Positions 1 through 8,532 are shown, counted from the stretch's first letter. The stretch: DNA of 64,000 bases from CALKWS01 sp051020515 (GCF_051020515.1 NZ_CP194857.1:2666001-2730000); one strand, 5' to 3'. Translations and numbers: made by a program. The notes: generated by a model not told the origin, from the letters alone.

Positions 1-1
1 C

Positions 2-481
2 CTGTGGATCAACATCTGGCCGACGGCGGAGAACCTGGAGCAGATCGAGGCCATCGCGGTGCACGAACTGCACCACAACCTGCGCTTCGCCAACCGGGTC
101 TGGGATCCGGCCACCGTCACGGTGGGCGAGCACATCGTCTCCGAAGGCTTGGCCGATGCCTTCGCCCGGCAGTTGTACGGAAATCTCGGATACACCCGTA
201 TCGGTCTGGGGGCACTGGACGACGACGAGGTGTTCGCCAAGGTCTGCACCGGTCTGGACGTCACGGGCATGGAGAACTTCACCGCCTGGGTACTCGGTGA
301 CGCCCACGCGCTCCGCTACGGCGGACAGCCGGTTGGGCTTCCCACCGGAGCCGGCTACTCGGCAGGCAATCGTCTGGTCGATGCCTATCTGGAGGCCGGC
401 GGGATGACTGCCGACCAGGCGCTGCTCGCCGATCACGATGAGGTCATCCGGGTGGCGTTGCGCCGGGCCGAGGCCCCCTGA
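2..481 (+). CDS. DUF2268-type putative Zn-dependent protease, C-terminal part
   Basis: The reading frame is open from base 2, so the gene starts before the window. It encodes about 159 visible residues ending at the TGA at 479-481. The segment AVHELHHNLRF carries an HExxH-like zinc motif (HELHH), followed by EHIVSEGLADAFA, whose glutamate could be a third ligand. The stretch LPTGAGYSAGNRLVDAYLE near the end is typical of the DUF2268 family of predicted zinc-dependent proteases. Substrate and localisation cannot be judged without the N-terminus. It converges on the ABC permease on the other strand, only 9 bp away. Family assignment is fairly sure; enzymatic role is inferred from the motif. Confidence 0.75.
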   Translation: MWINIWPTAENLEQIEAIAVHELHHNLRFANRVWDPATVTVGEHIVSEGLADAFARQLYGNLGYTRIGLGALDDDEVFAKVCTGLDVTGMENFTAWVLGDAHALRYGGQPVGLPTGAGYSAGNRLVDAYLEAGGMTADQALLADHDEVIRVALRRAEAP

Positions 482-490
482 GGCCGGAGT

Positions 491-1861
491 TCAGGCCAGC
501 ACGGTGCGCACCACCCGGGCGCTGGCCAGGTTGCCCGCCAGCACCAGGAGGCAGACGGCCACCACACTGAGCAGGAACTGGATCAGCAGGGGCACCGAAC
601 TGAGCAGGCCGAACCCCAGGGCCGGCAGCATGAACACCAGTGCTGCCGCGGTGGCGATGAGCACGGCCGCCGCAGCGGGATGGCCGTCTGGCGGAGCCGG
701 GCCGCATGCATCACCGTCAGATCGGTGCCGGCCAGGTGCAGCGCACGGTACTGGGTGCGCTGGTCGATGATCCCTCCGGCCTGCATCACCCCGGTGGACA
801 CCGCCGCGAGCAGACCGGCGATCGTCAGGGTGAGCAGACCGCCGGTGGACAGGTCCGCCACGATCGGGTCATCCGAGCCGACGGAGTCGAACATCGCGGC
901 CGCTGCGGTCAGCCCGGCGATGAAGGTGCACAGTGCCACCCCGCCGACACTGCGCCAGGCCCCCCTTGGGGTCATCGATGATCCGGCGGGCGGCGATCAA
1001 CGTACTTACCGACCGGGCCCGGCGGGCACTGAGACGACCGACCAGGCTCATCACCCACGGTCCGAGCAGGTTGAGCAGGGCGAACCCACCGGCCAGGACC
1101 GCCACGAGCACCACGATCCCGGCCAACCCGTAGTGCACCAGAACGGCGAAGCAGGCGGCGAACAGCACGAGCGGCACCACGCGGGACCAGTGCAGCGGAT
1201 TCGGTGTGTGCCGTGCGGCCACACCCAGCGGGGTGATCGCGACCTTCCTCAGGCTCGCACCGGCCGAGAGCATGGACACCAGCGCTACACCGGTGACGGT
1301 CAGCGCGAACACCCACCACTCCGGGACCAGTTCGGCGTAGGTGAAGGGTCGGTTCTGGAAGGTCACCGGCAGGACCAGGGGGATCAGTGCGAACACCCCG
1401 GCCGTTCCGATGAACGCTCCGGCCAAAGCCTGCACGGTGGCATCCAGGACGGTCATGACCGAGACCTGGGATGTGGTCGCACCGGCCAGGCGCAGGGCCG
1501 CGAGGCGTTCGTCGCGGCGGGCCATGGAGAGCCGGGCCGCGGCCCCGCCGAGGGTGATCAGCGGGACCAGCAGCAGTACCGAGGCGGTCCCGGCCAGGAC
1601 CACGTAGAAGCCCTCATCGGAGTAGGGACCGCCGGCCTCGGCCCGCTGTTGGAACGCGCCGAAGCCACCCAGCACCAGGAGCAGCACGGCGGTGGTCACC
1701 GCGAAGGCCACCACCGCGAGCACCCCGGTGAGACGCTGTGGATCCGATCGGCCGGCGTCGCGGACGCGCAGCAGGCGCCACAGCCGTAGGGCCGAGCGCA
1801 ACGAGCCGGCGGATGCGGCCGGCTGCGGCCCAGCGGACATGGCCGTGCCCTGCGAGTTCAT
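491..1861 (-). CDS. FtsX-like ABC transporter permease, two compensating frameshifts
   Basis: Membrane component of a MacB/LolD-type ABC exporter, partner of the ATPase at 1888-2718. Coding starts at ATG 1861, 26 bp after the ATPase stop, and runs through several hydrophobic segments and a loop with ARRDERLAALRLAGATTSQV, typical of FtsX-family permeases. At the C-run 960-965 the frame jumps: the original frame would give PKGGLAQCRR, while a shifted frame gives PKGAWRSVGGVALCTFIAGL and continues a membrane helix. Near 670-680 it returns to the first frame, which then encodes hydrophobic sequence to the TGA at 491-493. The two lesions compensate, so the ends are in the same frame. About 457 residues if repaired. 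Sequence error or recent mutation are both possible. Confidence 0.7.
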
Positions 1862-1887
1862 GGTGACGGCCTGGTTGCCCGGAGCGG

Positions 1888-2718
1888 TCACGAGCGCACC
1901 CCTGGACCGCTCCACGGGCCGCTCGCAGCGGGATGGTGCCGGGACGGGCCCGCCTGCGCTGCCGGCGGCCAGGGTGGCGTGGCCGTGGTACCGGGGGGCG
2001 CGCCGGGCGGGGGATGACCAGGCTGCGGCTCGCCCGGCCCGGGCACGATCGACCCATCGCGCATGTGCACGGTGCGTGAGCACCACGCGGCCACCCCCGT
2101 GTCGTGCGTGACCACCACCAGCGCCGAGCCGGTCTCCCGGGTGGCGTTGGTCAGCACCGACAACACCTCATGCCCGGTCTCCTGGTCCAGGGCCCCGGTG
2201 GGTTCATCGGCGAAGATGACACCCGGGGCGGCGATGAGCGCACGAGCGATCGCCACCCGCTGGGCCTGACCGCCGGAGAGTTCCCCGGGCCTGCGGTGTT
2301 CCATCCCGGCCAGGCCGAGATAGGCCAGCCACTGCCGGGCGCGCCCGACCGAGACAGCCCGGGGGTGACCGGCCAGTAACAGCGGCAGTGCGACGTTCTC
2401 CTCCGCGGGCAATTCCGGCAGCAGTTGCCCGGACTGGAACACGAACCCGAAGTCGCGTCGTCGCAGCACGGTGCGCTCGGCGTCGGACATCGCGCCCAGA
2501 TCCGTCCCTGCCCACTGCACCTGGCCGGCCGAGGCCACCAGCACGCCGGCCAGGCAGTGCAACAGGGTGGTCTTGCCGGATCCGGAGGGTCCCATGATCG
2601 CCACCGACTCCCCGGGAGCGATGCTCAGGTCCACCCCGCGCAGGGCGGTGGTGGTGTGCGGCGCGGTGCCGTAGGTCTTGGTCAGGGCGTGGGCGCTGAG
2701 GGTGCGTGCGAAGGTCAT
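1888..2718 (-). CDS. ABC transporter ATP-binding protein, LolD/MacB type
   Basis: 276-residue nucleotide-binding subunit that would power the permease encoded just downstream (26 bp gap, same strand). It has Walker A GPSGSGKTT (about residue 47), Q-loop FVFQSGQLLPELPAEENV, signature LSGGQAQRVAIARAL, Walker B VIFADEPTGALD and H-loop VVTHD, in the order and spacing of the LolD/MacB/FtsE group. ATG 2718 was chosen because the core fold (ALTKTYG) begins about 10 residues later; a longer start at 2754 exists. The tail after residue 230 is Pro/Gly-rich and unlike the family. Substrate is unknown; such pairs export lipoproteins, peptides or drugs. Confidence 0.88.
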   Translation of the reverse strand: MTFARTLSAHALTKTYGTAPHTTTALRGVDLSIAPGESVAIMGPSGSGKTTLLHCLAGVLVASAGQVQWAGTDLGAMSDAERTVLRRRDFGFVFQSGQLLPELPAEENVALPLLLAGHPRAVSVGRARQWLAYLGLAGMEHRRPGELSGGQAQRVAIARALIAAPGVIFADEPTGALDQETGHEVLSVLTNATRETGSALVVVTHDTGVAAWCSRTVHMRDGSIVPGPGEPQPGHPPPGAPPGTTATPPWPPAAQAGPSRHHPAASGPWSGPGVRS

Positions 2719-2857
2719 GGTGCCAGCGTGCCCGGGAACGGAGCGGCGGCACATCAGCCGGCAGACCCCTCATCCTGGAGCAACGTCAGCCGGGCGGTGC
2801 AGCGCGAGGTCATACCGTGGTCTGACCCGAGAGAGCAGTCGTGGCGATGGTGCCGGC

Positions 2858-3382
2858 TCAGCGTCCTTGATGGGCGGCGAGCAGGGTGTCGATCGCGCGC
2901 CCGTACAACCACCGGGTGATCGCATCGGAGATCCTGGGGCCCGGTGGTGGCAGGGGTACACGGAGCCGAAGGTGCTGTCGCCAGGTGATCGTGGTGCCGG
3001 TGCCGGTGCCGGTGCCGGTGCCGGTGGTGGTGCCAGTGGCGGTTGCGGTGGTGGTGGCGGTTGCGGCGCCGGTGGCGGTGGGGCGCACCTGCACCACCGA
3101 GTAGCCGGCGAGGACGCGACCCACCTTGCGCACGTGGAACTCGCCGCCGCGGCCGGCCCTCGGAGGCTCCCAGTGGGTGATCCGCATCGGGTCCTCCAGC
3201 AGGTACGGCCCCAAGCGGGTGCGGGCGATGAAACGCCAACCCGCACGGGGGGAGTTCGGCGCACCCGGCTCGCACAACACGTAGGTGAAGGGCATGACGG
3301 CGCCGTGGCCTGCGAAGTCGGTCAGCGCGGCCCATGCCTCCTCGGGCGTGAGCCGGGTGTGCCGATCGATCGTGACGGACAT
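2858..3382 (-). CDS. SRPBCC (polyketide cyclase-like) family protein with Thr-rich insert
   Basis: 174-residue protein starting at ATG 3382 (MSVTIDRHTRLTPEEAW). The pattern of an N-terminal strand, EEAWAALTDFAGHG helix, middle FIARTRLGPYLLEDPMRI and a C-terminal amphipathic helix (ISDAITRWLYGRAIDTLLAAH) fits the START/SRPBCC small-molecule-binding fold. Between the last strands lies a low-complexity insert of Thr, Ala and Gly encoded by hexanucleotide repeats at about 2992-3081. The insert sits where a loop is expected, so the fold may survive. No ligand can be named. Confidence 0.65.
   Translation of the reverse strand: MSVTIDRHTRLTPEEAWAALTDFAGHGAVMPFTYVLCEPGAPNSPRAGWRFIARTRLGPYLLEDPMRITHWEPPRAGRGGEFHVRKVGRVLAGYSVVQVRPTATGAATATTTATATGTTTGTGTGTGTGTTITWRQHLRLRVPLPPPGPRISDAITRWLYGRAIDTLLAAHQGR
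2992..3081. repeat. GGTGCC-type hexanucleotide microsatellite inside SRPBCC gene
   Basis: Near-perfect repeats of GGTGCC, then degenerate GGTGGC/GGTTGC units, fill about 90 bp inside the SRPBCC coding region. Because the unit is 6 bp, gain or loss of units keeps the frame and changes only the length of a Thr/Ala/Gly loop. Confidence 0.85.
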
Positions 3383-3579
3383 GGTGCCAGTCCACCACGG
3401 CAGGCCGGTCGGGGCATCTGTGCGAGGCCGGATGTCTGCCGGGGTTGCTACCGTCCGTACCAGGTTCCCGAGTTGCGGCGTGAAGTACCCGGCTGGCCGA
3501 ACAGCAACCCCCTCTCCTGAGCGGGGTGCTCCGGGGTAAGAACCGGCCGCTGCCAATCGGTGGCGGCAAGTCGGAGCCG

Positions 3580-4195
3580 GTGGGTTTGTGCCGGCGATGC
3601 GAAAGGTGGCGACGAGCCATCTCCTTACTGACCAATCTCTCCGACCGCGAGCGGCTGCAGTGGAAACTCGCCCTGTTGTCGCACCGCCCACCCGACCAGC
3701 CCGGACGACACATGGCCACGTTCGCGCTGGGCGCCATGCAGCAACGCGCGCTGGGCGGTGACCCTGACCATGCACCCGCACTGGGAAGAAGCGGTGCTGG
3801 CCCGGCGCTCGCGTGGGTTTCGCCCGCCCACCTTCCTGGTGCTGCACGACGCGGTGAGCGACCTGTCCCGGTTGGGGTACCAGATCCCCGTGGCTCCTTC
3901 GAGCACTCCGGCCGTGGGGCCGGCCCAGTCGAGTCAGCCCCAGTCGAGTCAGCCCCGGTCGAGTCAGCCCCGGTCGAGTCAGCTCCGGCCGAGCCCGGCG
4001 CGGCGGGTGCCCCGTCGTTACCGCACCTGGGCCGGCCGCCCCGGCCCGGGCCCATTCGCCCTCGAGCCCGATGAGTGGACCGGTGCGGGGGACTGGACCG
4101 CCTCGGCGGTGCGCGAGGTCGTCCGGGACGTCCTGGACGTCCTGGAAGCGCGTGAAGCGGACGCGGATGGCACTCACCCTCGCCGGTGCGTAGCC
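3580..4195 (+). CDS. Hypothetical protein, apparently frameshifted near 3756
   Basis: Two overlapping frames look coding. The first gives LLTNLSDRERLQWKLALLSH and RHMATFALGAMQQRA, ending in unlikely sequence after 3756. The second begins at GTG 3758 with TLTMHPHWEEAVLARRSRGF and PPTFLVLHDAVSDLSRLGYQ, and later VREVVRDVLDVLEAREA. They read as one protein with a one-base slip. The second frame has no stop and runs in frame into the next gene, so the true stop is probably lost through another lesion near 4150-4290. Start at GTG 3580 is a guess. No family was recognised. Confidence 0.4.
3925..3986. repeat. 15-bp tandem repeat (about four copies)
   Basis: Four consecutive near-identical copies of GTCGAGTCAGCCCCG lie in the C-terminal part of the preceding hypothetical gene, giving an SSQPR-type five-residue repeat in one frame and ESAPV in another. 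The unit is a multiple of three. Confidence 0.85.
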
Positions 4196-4300
4196 GCCGG
4201 TCCGTGGGCAGCCGGCCGCGACGGGACGGGTGCCTGGGCACGCCCTCCCGGGCCGCGATGTCAGTGCCTGCCCCTACCGTGCGGGCAGGAGGCGAGAATG

Positions 4301-4711
4301 ATGCGAGTACTGATTGCCACCCGTCGCACGAACGGGGACGTTGCCACCGACGTGGACTACTGCGTGGCCGGAGAACTGCTGATGATCGGAGAGTACTGCG
4401 ACTGCTGCCGGATCGACCCCGGCTCGTGCGGGTGCGGGATCGCGTTCAGCGGCCTGAACTCCCACCGGATGACGACGACGGCGATCGTGGCCGAGGTGCC
4501 GCTGAGCGAGGCGGAGGTGCGCGAGGCGATCCGCTCCAGCCTGAGGGCCGGTGGCTGGTTCGACGCCGACGAGCCGGAATTGGCGGAGCAGATGGTCGCC
4601 GAGGCCTGGCAGCGGGTCCAGCACGTGGCCACCCACTTCGGGGTGGGCACGGTGCTGGGCCGGCGCCTGGATGTGGTCTACGAGCGCGAGGTACCCGCGT
4701 CCCGGCCCTGA
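4301..4711 (+). CDS. DUF7715-like small protein
   Basis: 136 residues beginning MRVLIATRRTNGDVATD. It carries a cysteine cluster CDCCRIDPGSCGCGIAF, then GLNSHRMTTTAIVAEVPLSE and an alpha-helical C-terminal half. This layout matches a conserved actinobacterial family (DUF7715) of unknown function; the cysteines could bind metal but that is inference. AGGAGG at 4287-4292 sets the start; two adjacent ATGs (4298 and 4301) are possible and 4301 has the better spacing. The upstream frame is open without a stop back to 3758, so a fused product cannot be excluded. Confidence 0.65.
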   Translation: MRVLIATRRTNGDVATDVDYCVAGELLMIGEYCDCCRIDPGSCGCGIAFSGLNSHRMTTTAIVAEVPLSEAEVREAIRSSLRAGGWFDADEPELAEQMVAEAWQRVQHVATHFGVGTVLGRRLDVVYEREVPASRP

Positions 4712-4716
4712 TGTGG

Positions 4717-4729
4717 CATGATGGACACC
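4717..4729 (+). promoter_or_regulatory. Candidate -10 of a leaderless promoter for the cimA leader
   Basis: CATGAT at 4717-4722 is followed by exactly 7 bases and then the ATG of the leader peptide at 4730. In actinobacteria a -10 hexamer 6-7 bases ahead of a start codon marks leaderless transcripts, so transcription would begin on the A of the ATG. No clear -35 is seen. Confidence 0.45.
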
Positions 4730-4768
4730 ATGCGTTACACCACCCCCGTCGCGCTCATTATTGACTAG
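4730..4768 (+). CDS. Leader peptide of cimA attenuator
   Basis: A 12-codon ORF, MRYTTPVALIID, lies between the DUF7715 gene and citramalate synthase. The run Val-Ala-Leu-Ile-Ile contains the branched-chain residues whose supply depends on the downstream enzyme, as in leader peptides of ilv/leu attenuators. Its stop codon TAG is the first three bases of a perfect 30-bp palindrome, which is followed directly by a T-rich terminator. Ribosome stalling at the Ile codons would cover the left arm of that palindrome. The function is inferred from architecture. Confidence 0.75.
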   Translation: MRYTTPVALIID

Positions 4769-4795
4769 CGCGTGTGCCTGCAGGCACACGCGCTA
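4766..4795 (+). promoter_or_regulatory. Perfect 30-bp palindrome at the leader peptide stop codon
   Basis: The left arm TAGCGCGTGTGCCTG and right arm CAGGCACACGCGCTA are exact reverse complements with no loop. The arm starts on the leader stop codon and abuts the terminator stem, so a translating or stalled ribosome would decide whether it forms. It is the likely pause or anti-antiterminator hairpin of the attenuator. Confidence 0.75.
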
Positions 4796-4822
4796 ACCTC
4801 CCGCACCACGGGAGGTTTTTTT
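4795..4822 (+). terminator. Intrinsic terminator (attenuator) upstream of cimA
   Basis: AACCTCCC (4795-4802) pairs with GGGAGGTT (4810-4817) across a 7-base loop, followed by seven consecutive T (4816-4822). This is a textbook Rho-independent terminator located 134 bases before the cimA start, so it must be bypassed for cimA expression unless an internal promoter exists. Confidence 0.85.
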
Positions 4823-4956
4823 GTTGGCGGGACCACCCCTTCCCGCCGGCAGCGAAGTCGCACACTCCGGGCAGCACCATCGGGATCACTCATCCCGCAC
4901 CGGCCCGAAGGAAGATTCGGCCGCCGAGCGGTGGCACCCAGGAGAGAGTCAGGAAT

Positions 4957-6594
4957 ATGAGCACCAGCCTCAACACCGAGACGGCGGGCGCCGCCAGCGG
5001 GGCGAAGGAGGCCGACCAGGTCGACGTCTACGACACCACACTGCGCGATGGTGCCCAGCAGGAGGGGATGAACCTGTCGGTGGCGGACAAGATCGCCATC
5101 GCCCCGCTGCTGGACGGATTGGGCGTGACCTACATCGAGGGCGGCTGGCCCGGCGCCATCCCCAAGGACACCGAGTTCTTCGCCCGGGCCCACAAGGAGA
5201 TGGAGTTCACCCACGCCGAACTCGCCGCGTTCGGCTCCACTCGCAAACCCCTGGGCAGTGCGCATCTCGACCCCCAGGTGCGCGCCCTGGTGGACTCCGA
5301 GGCGCCGGTCATCACCCTGGTGGCCAAGAGCGACATCCGCCACGTCGAGCGGGCCCTGCGCACCGACGGGCAGGAGAACCTCAACATGATCGCCGACACC
5401 GTGCGCTACCTGATCGACGCCGGGCGGCGGGTGATCGTGGACGCCGAGCACTTCTTCGACGGCTACCGGTTCGACTCCGGCTACGCCCTGGCCGTGGTGA
5501 CGGCGGCGCAGGAGGCCGGTGCGGACGTGGTGGCGTTGTGCGACACCAACGGCGGGATGCTGCCCGATGACGTATTCGAGATCGTCTCGGCCGTGCGAGC
5601 CCGGTCGAACGGCAAACTGGGTATCCACGCCCACAACGACTCCGGGTGTGCGGTGGCGAACTCCCTGGCGGCCATCGAGGCCGGTGCCCGGCACGTTCAG
5701 GGCACCGTGAACGGATACGGGGAACGCACCGGTAACGCCGACCTGCTCACCGTGGTGGCGAACCTGCAACTCAAGCGTGGGCAGGAACTGCTCCCGGACG
5801 CCGGATTGGCCGAACTGACCTCGGTGGCACACCAGATCAGCGAGATCACCAACATCGCCCCGTTCGCCCGCCAGCCCTACATCGGTGCCAGCGCGTTCGC
5901 GCACAAGGCGGGCCTGCACGCCTCGGCGATCCGGGTGGACCCGGACCTGTACCAGCACATCGACCCACGCGAGGTGGGCAACGACATGCGCATGCTGGTC
6001 TCGGATATGGCCGGGCGGGCCAGCATCGAGCTCAAAGGCCGGGAGCTGGGGTTCGACCTGGCCGGGAAGTCGGAGTTGCTCGGGCGGGTCACCACGCGGG
6101 TCAAGGACGCCGAGGCCAACGGGTACACCTATGACGCCGCGGACGCCTCCTTCGAACTGCTGCTGCTGGAAGAACTGGAGGGCCGTCGTCGTTCGTTCTT
6201 CCGGGTGGAGTCCTGGCGGGCGATCGTGGAGCACACCTCGCACGCCGGGGAGATCAACTCCGAGGCCACGGTGAAGTTGCACGCCGGTGACCAGCGCCGG
6301 GTGTCCACCGGGGAGGGCAACGGCCCGGTCAACGCACTGGACCACGCCCTCCGCTTGGCGCTGTCCGGGGTGTACCCGGTCATCGAGGGCTTCGAGTTGA
6401 TCGACTACAAGGTGCGGTTGCTGGACTCCTCCCACGGCACCGACGCGATCACCCGCGTGCTGATCGAGATGACCGACGGGCAGCGGTCCTGGTCCACCGT
6501 GGGCGTCGGCCCGAACATCCTGGAGGCCTCCTGGGAGGCGCTGGTGGACGGCTTCGTCTTCGGTCTGGTCAAGCATGAGGTGACGCCGCGCTGA
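4957..6594 (+). CDS. cimA: (R)-citramalate synthase
   Basis: 545 residues; condenses pyruvate and acetyl-CoA to (R)-citramalate, the first step of the threonine-independent route to 2-oxobutyrate and isoleucine. The catalytic DRE-TIM motif VYDTTLRDGAQ is near residue 25, metal-binding IHAHNDSGCAVAN and the NGYGERTGNADL motif follow, and a LeuA-type regulatory domain occupies the last 130 residues. The DTTLRDGAQQEGMNLSVADK and FFDGYRFD segments distinguish CimA from LeuA and homocitrate synthase. ATG 4957 has GGAGAG 10 bases upstream; the same frame is open further up to 4774 through the attenuator hairpins, but that part does not look coding. Expression is probably controlled by the leader and terminator at 4730-4822, fitting feedback by branched-chain amino acids. 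Confidence 0.93.
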   Translation: MSTSLNTETAGAASGAKEADQVDVYDTTLRDGAQQEGMNLSVADKIAIAPLLDGLGVTYIEGGWPGAIPKDTEFFARAHKEMEFTHAELAAFGSTRKPLGSAHLDPQVRALVDSEAPVITLVAKSDIRHVERALRTDGQENLNMIADTVRYLIDAGRRVIVDAEHFFDGYRFDSGYALAVVTAAQEAGADVVALCDTNGGMLPDDVFEIVSAVRARSNGKLGIHAHNDSGCAVANSLAAIEAGARHVQGTVNGYGERTGNADLLTVVANLQLKRGQELLPDAGLAELTSVAHQISEITNIAPFARQPYIGASAFAHKAGLHASAIRVDPDLYQHIDPREVGNDMRMLVSDMAGRASIELKGRELGFDLAGKSELLGRVTTRVKDAEANGYTYDAADASFELLLLEELEGRRRSFFRVESWRAIVEHTSHAGEINSEATVKLHAGDQRRVSTGEGNGPVNALDHALRLALSGVYPVIEGFELIDYKVRLLDSSHGTDAITRVLIEMTDGQRSWSTVGVGPNILEASWEALVDGFVFGLVKHEVTPR

Positions 6595-6623
6595 GCGCGC
6601 CCTCGGCGATGCTCGTGACTGGC

Positions 6624-6629
6624 TAGGGT
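6624..6629 (+). promoter_or_regulatory. Candidate leaderless -10 (TAGGGT) of the lipoate-ligase gene
   Basis: TAGGGT ends six bases before the GTG start at 6636, and no Shine-Dalgarno sequence is visible between them. This matches the TANNNT spacing of leaderless actinobacterial transcripts. Confidence 0.4.
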
Positions 6630-6635
6630 GGTGGC

Positions 6636-7685
6636 GTGAGACGAGGCGAGTACAAGGTTCCCGGTGGCAAACTGGTGGTCGCCGAGGTCGAGGTCGAGGA
6701 CGGGGTGCTGGCCCGGGTGAACATCAGCGGGGACTTCTTCCTCGAGCCCGATGACGCCCTGGACCGGATCGATGAGGCGCTGCGCGGCCTCCCGGCCGAG
6801 ACCAGCGGCCGGGAACTCGCCGAGCGCATCGAGGCCGCCACCACCGACGCGGCACTGATCGGATTCGACGCGCGCTCGGTGGGCATCGCGGTGCGTCGCG
6901 CGCTGGGGGCCTCCACCACCTGGTCGGACCACTCCTTCGAACTCATCCAGGCCGGCCCGTTGCCAGCGTACCAGAACCTGGCGCTGGACCAGGTGCTCGT
7001 GGAGGAACTCGGCGCCGGACGGCGTGGGCCGATGCTACGGCTGTGGGAGTGGGCCGAATCGGCCGTGGTCCTGGGGTCGTTCCAGTCGGTCCGCAATGAG
7101 GTGGACCTCGCTGCCGCCGAGCGCCGCGGGGTGAAGCCGGTGCGGCGGATCTCCGGAGGCGGAGCGATGTTCGTCGAACCCGGCACCTCCATCACCTACT
7201 CCCTGTACGTGCCTGCCACGCTGGTGGACGGAATGAGTTTCGAGCAGTCCTACGCATTCCTGGACGACTGGGTGCTCGGTGCGCTGGAGAGCATCGGGGT
7301 GAGTGCCACGTACGTACCGTTGAACGACATCACCTCACCGGCCGGAAAGATCGGCGGGGCGGCCCAGAAGCGGCTGGCCGGGGGAGCGGTCCTGCACCAC
7401 GTGATGATGTCCTACGACATGGACGCAGACGCGATGACCGACGTGCTGCGGATCGGCCGGGAGAAACTCTCCGACAAGGGCACCACCAGCGCGAACAAGC
7501 GGGTGGATCCGTTGCGCTCGCAGAGTCAGATGGCGCGCGAGGACGTGGTGACGTCGCTGCTGGACTACTTCCGCTCCCGGTACACCACCAGCGAGAGTGA
7601 GGTCCGGCCGGCCGAGTTCGCGCGGGTGGAGGAACTCGTCAAGGCCAAGTTCGCCACCGAGGAGTGGCTGCACCGGGTCCCGTGA
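6636..7685 (+). CDS. lplA: Lipoate-protein ligase A family protein
   Basis: 349 residues. The N-terminal about 90 residues (GEYKVPGGKLVVAEVEVEDG, FFLEPDDALDRIDEAL) match the LplA accessory domain, placed here in front of the catalytic domain as in many actinobacterial homologues. The BPL/LplA catalytic core has PAYQNLALDQVLVEEL, RRISGGGAMF (lipoate-binding loop) and AGKIGGAAQKRLAGGAVLHH, whose lysine is the conserved KxxGxA lysine. The usual Val-Tyr-His after SGGGA is Met-Phe-Val here, so substrate preference may differ from a canonical lipoate ligase. It would attach lipoate or octanoate to E2/GcvH domains. GTG 6636 is preceded by TAGGGT at 6624-6629. It follows cimA by 41 bp but probably has its own promoter. 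Confidence 0.82.
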   Translation: MRRGEYKVPGGKLVVAEVEVEDGVLARVNISGDFFLEPDDALDRIDEALRGLPAETSGRELAERIEAATTDAALIGFDARSVGIAVRRALGASTTWSDHSFELIQAGPLPAYQNLALDQVLVEELGAGRRGPMLRLWEWAESAVVLGSFQSVRNEVDLAAAERRGVKPVRRISGGGAMFVEPGTSITYSLYVPATLVDGMSFEQSYAFLDDWVLGALESIGVSATYVPLNDITSPAGKIGGAAQKRLAGGAVLHHVMMSYDMDADAMTDVLRIGREKLSDKGTTSANKRVDPLRSQSQMAREDVVTSLLDYFRSRYTTSESEVRPAEFARVEELVKAKFATEEWLHRVP

Positions 7686-7762
7686 ACGCGGACCGGCCCG
7701 GTGCGCCGGAACGAGGTCGCGGGCATCCCGGCCGCACCCGTACCCAGGGTGTGCCGACGCGC

Positions 7763-8515
7763 CTACCGCGGTGCGTCGTCGTCGGCTTCTCCCCGGTGGG
7801 CACGCTCCGGATCCGGCGCGGCTGGGTCCTCCCGCCACGCCTGGCGGTGCGCCGGGTCGAACACGGCGGTGTAGACCCGATCGATCACCTCGTGCGTGAT
7901 CCGCTCGGGTTCGATCATGTGGCGGATCATGAGCCCCTCACCCAGGGCGTTCTGTCCGATCGCCAGTGCCTCGATCGCCTCGGGCGGATCGGCCGCCTTC
8001 ATCCGTAGGAAGCGGGTGGTGTGGGCGTCGATGTGTCGGTACCGCTTGGCGAACTCGGCCAGCAATTCGGGCCGCTCCCGCACCGCGTACATGACCGCTT
8101 CGAGAGCCAGTAGGGCCCAGCGGATCTGGAACTGCTGCTCGATGACCTCCGGAACCTCGTCGACGGTGATCTCACCGGCGTGCGTCAGTGCCTCCACCTC
8201 GCTCAGGCTCTGTACGCCGTGGTCGATGCGGCGGTCGACGACGGCGAGGAACAGGTCCTCCTTATCGGCGAAGTTCGCATACACCGCCCCCTTGGTGTAG
8301 CCGGCGTGCCGGGCGATCTCATCGAGGGTGGCGCCGTGGAACCCGCGCTCGGTGAAGACCACCAGGGCGGCGTCGAGTAGTTGCTCGCGCGTTTCGGCCC
8401 GGCGCTGTGCGCGGGATTTCGGAGCCGGCGGCCCGGACCCGGGCTCCGCGCGATCGGCGGTCCCTGGCTCGATGCCATCGGACGGGATGGCGCGGTCGAC
8501 CCGGGAACTCGTCAT
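7763..8515 (-). CDS. TetR family transcriptional regulator
   Basis: 250 residues. After a 35-residue acidic, Pro-rich leader the TetR DNA-binding domain is clear: AETREQLLDAALVVFTERGF, then ATLDEIARHAGYTKGAVYAN and FADKEDLFLAVVDRRI. The C-terminal ligand domain shows no recognised effector site. The gene is divergent from the ABC exporter at 8607-10372, and the 91-bp spacer holds two matching 14-bp inverted repeats around a promoter, so it very likely represses the exporter genes and itself. The closing tail (PAAPDPERAHRGEADDDAPR) is low-complexity. Confidence 0.88.
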   Translation of the reverse strand: MTSSRVDRAIPSDGIEPGTADRAEPGSGPPAPKSRAQRRAETREQLLDAALVVFTERGFHGATLDEIARHAGYTKGAVYANFADKEDLFLAVVDRRIDHGVQSLSEVEALTHAGEITVDEVPEVIEQQFQIRWALLALEAVMYAVRERPELLAEFAKRYRHIDAHTTRFLRMKAADPPEAIEALAIGQNALGEGLMIRHMIEPERITHEVIDRVYTAVFDPAHRQAWREDPAAPDPERAHRGEADDDAPR

Positions 8516-8532
8516 GGACCGATGATATCGCG

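Noticed and set aside
680..1789. 369-codon plus-strand open frame over the permease
   Set aside because: Gln/His/Gly-rich shadow; the minus strand encodes hydrophobic helices of an FtsX-type permease.
4766..4822. T-box or metabolite riboswitch upstream of cimA
   Set aside because: No T-box AGGGUGGNACCGCG sequence or known riboswitch core; the leader ORF with adjacent hairpins fits ribosome-mediated attenuation better.
4765..6576. Long open frame antisense to cimA
   Set aside because: It mirrors cimA with shadow composition (His/Gly/Val-rich), has no family motif, and high GC makes antisense frames open.
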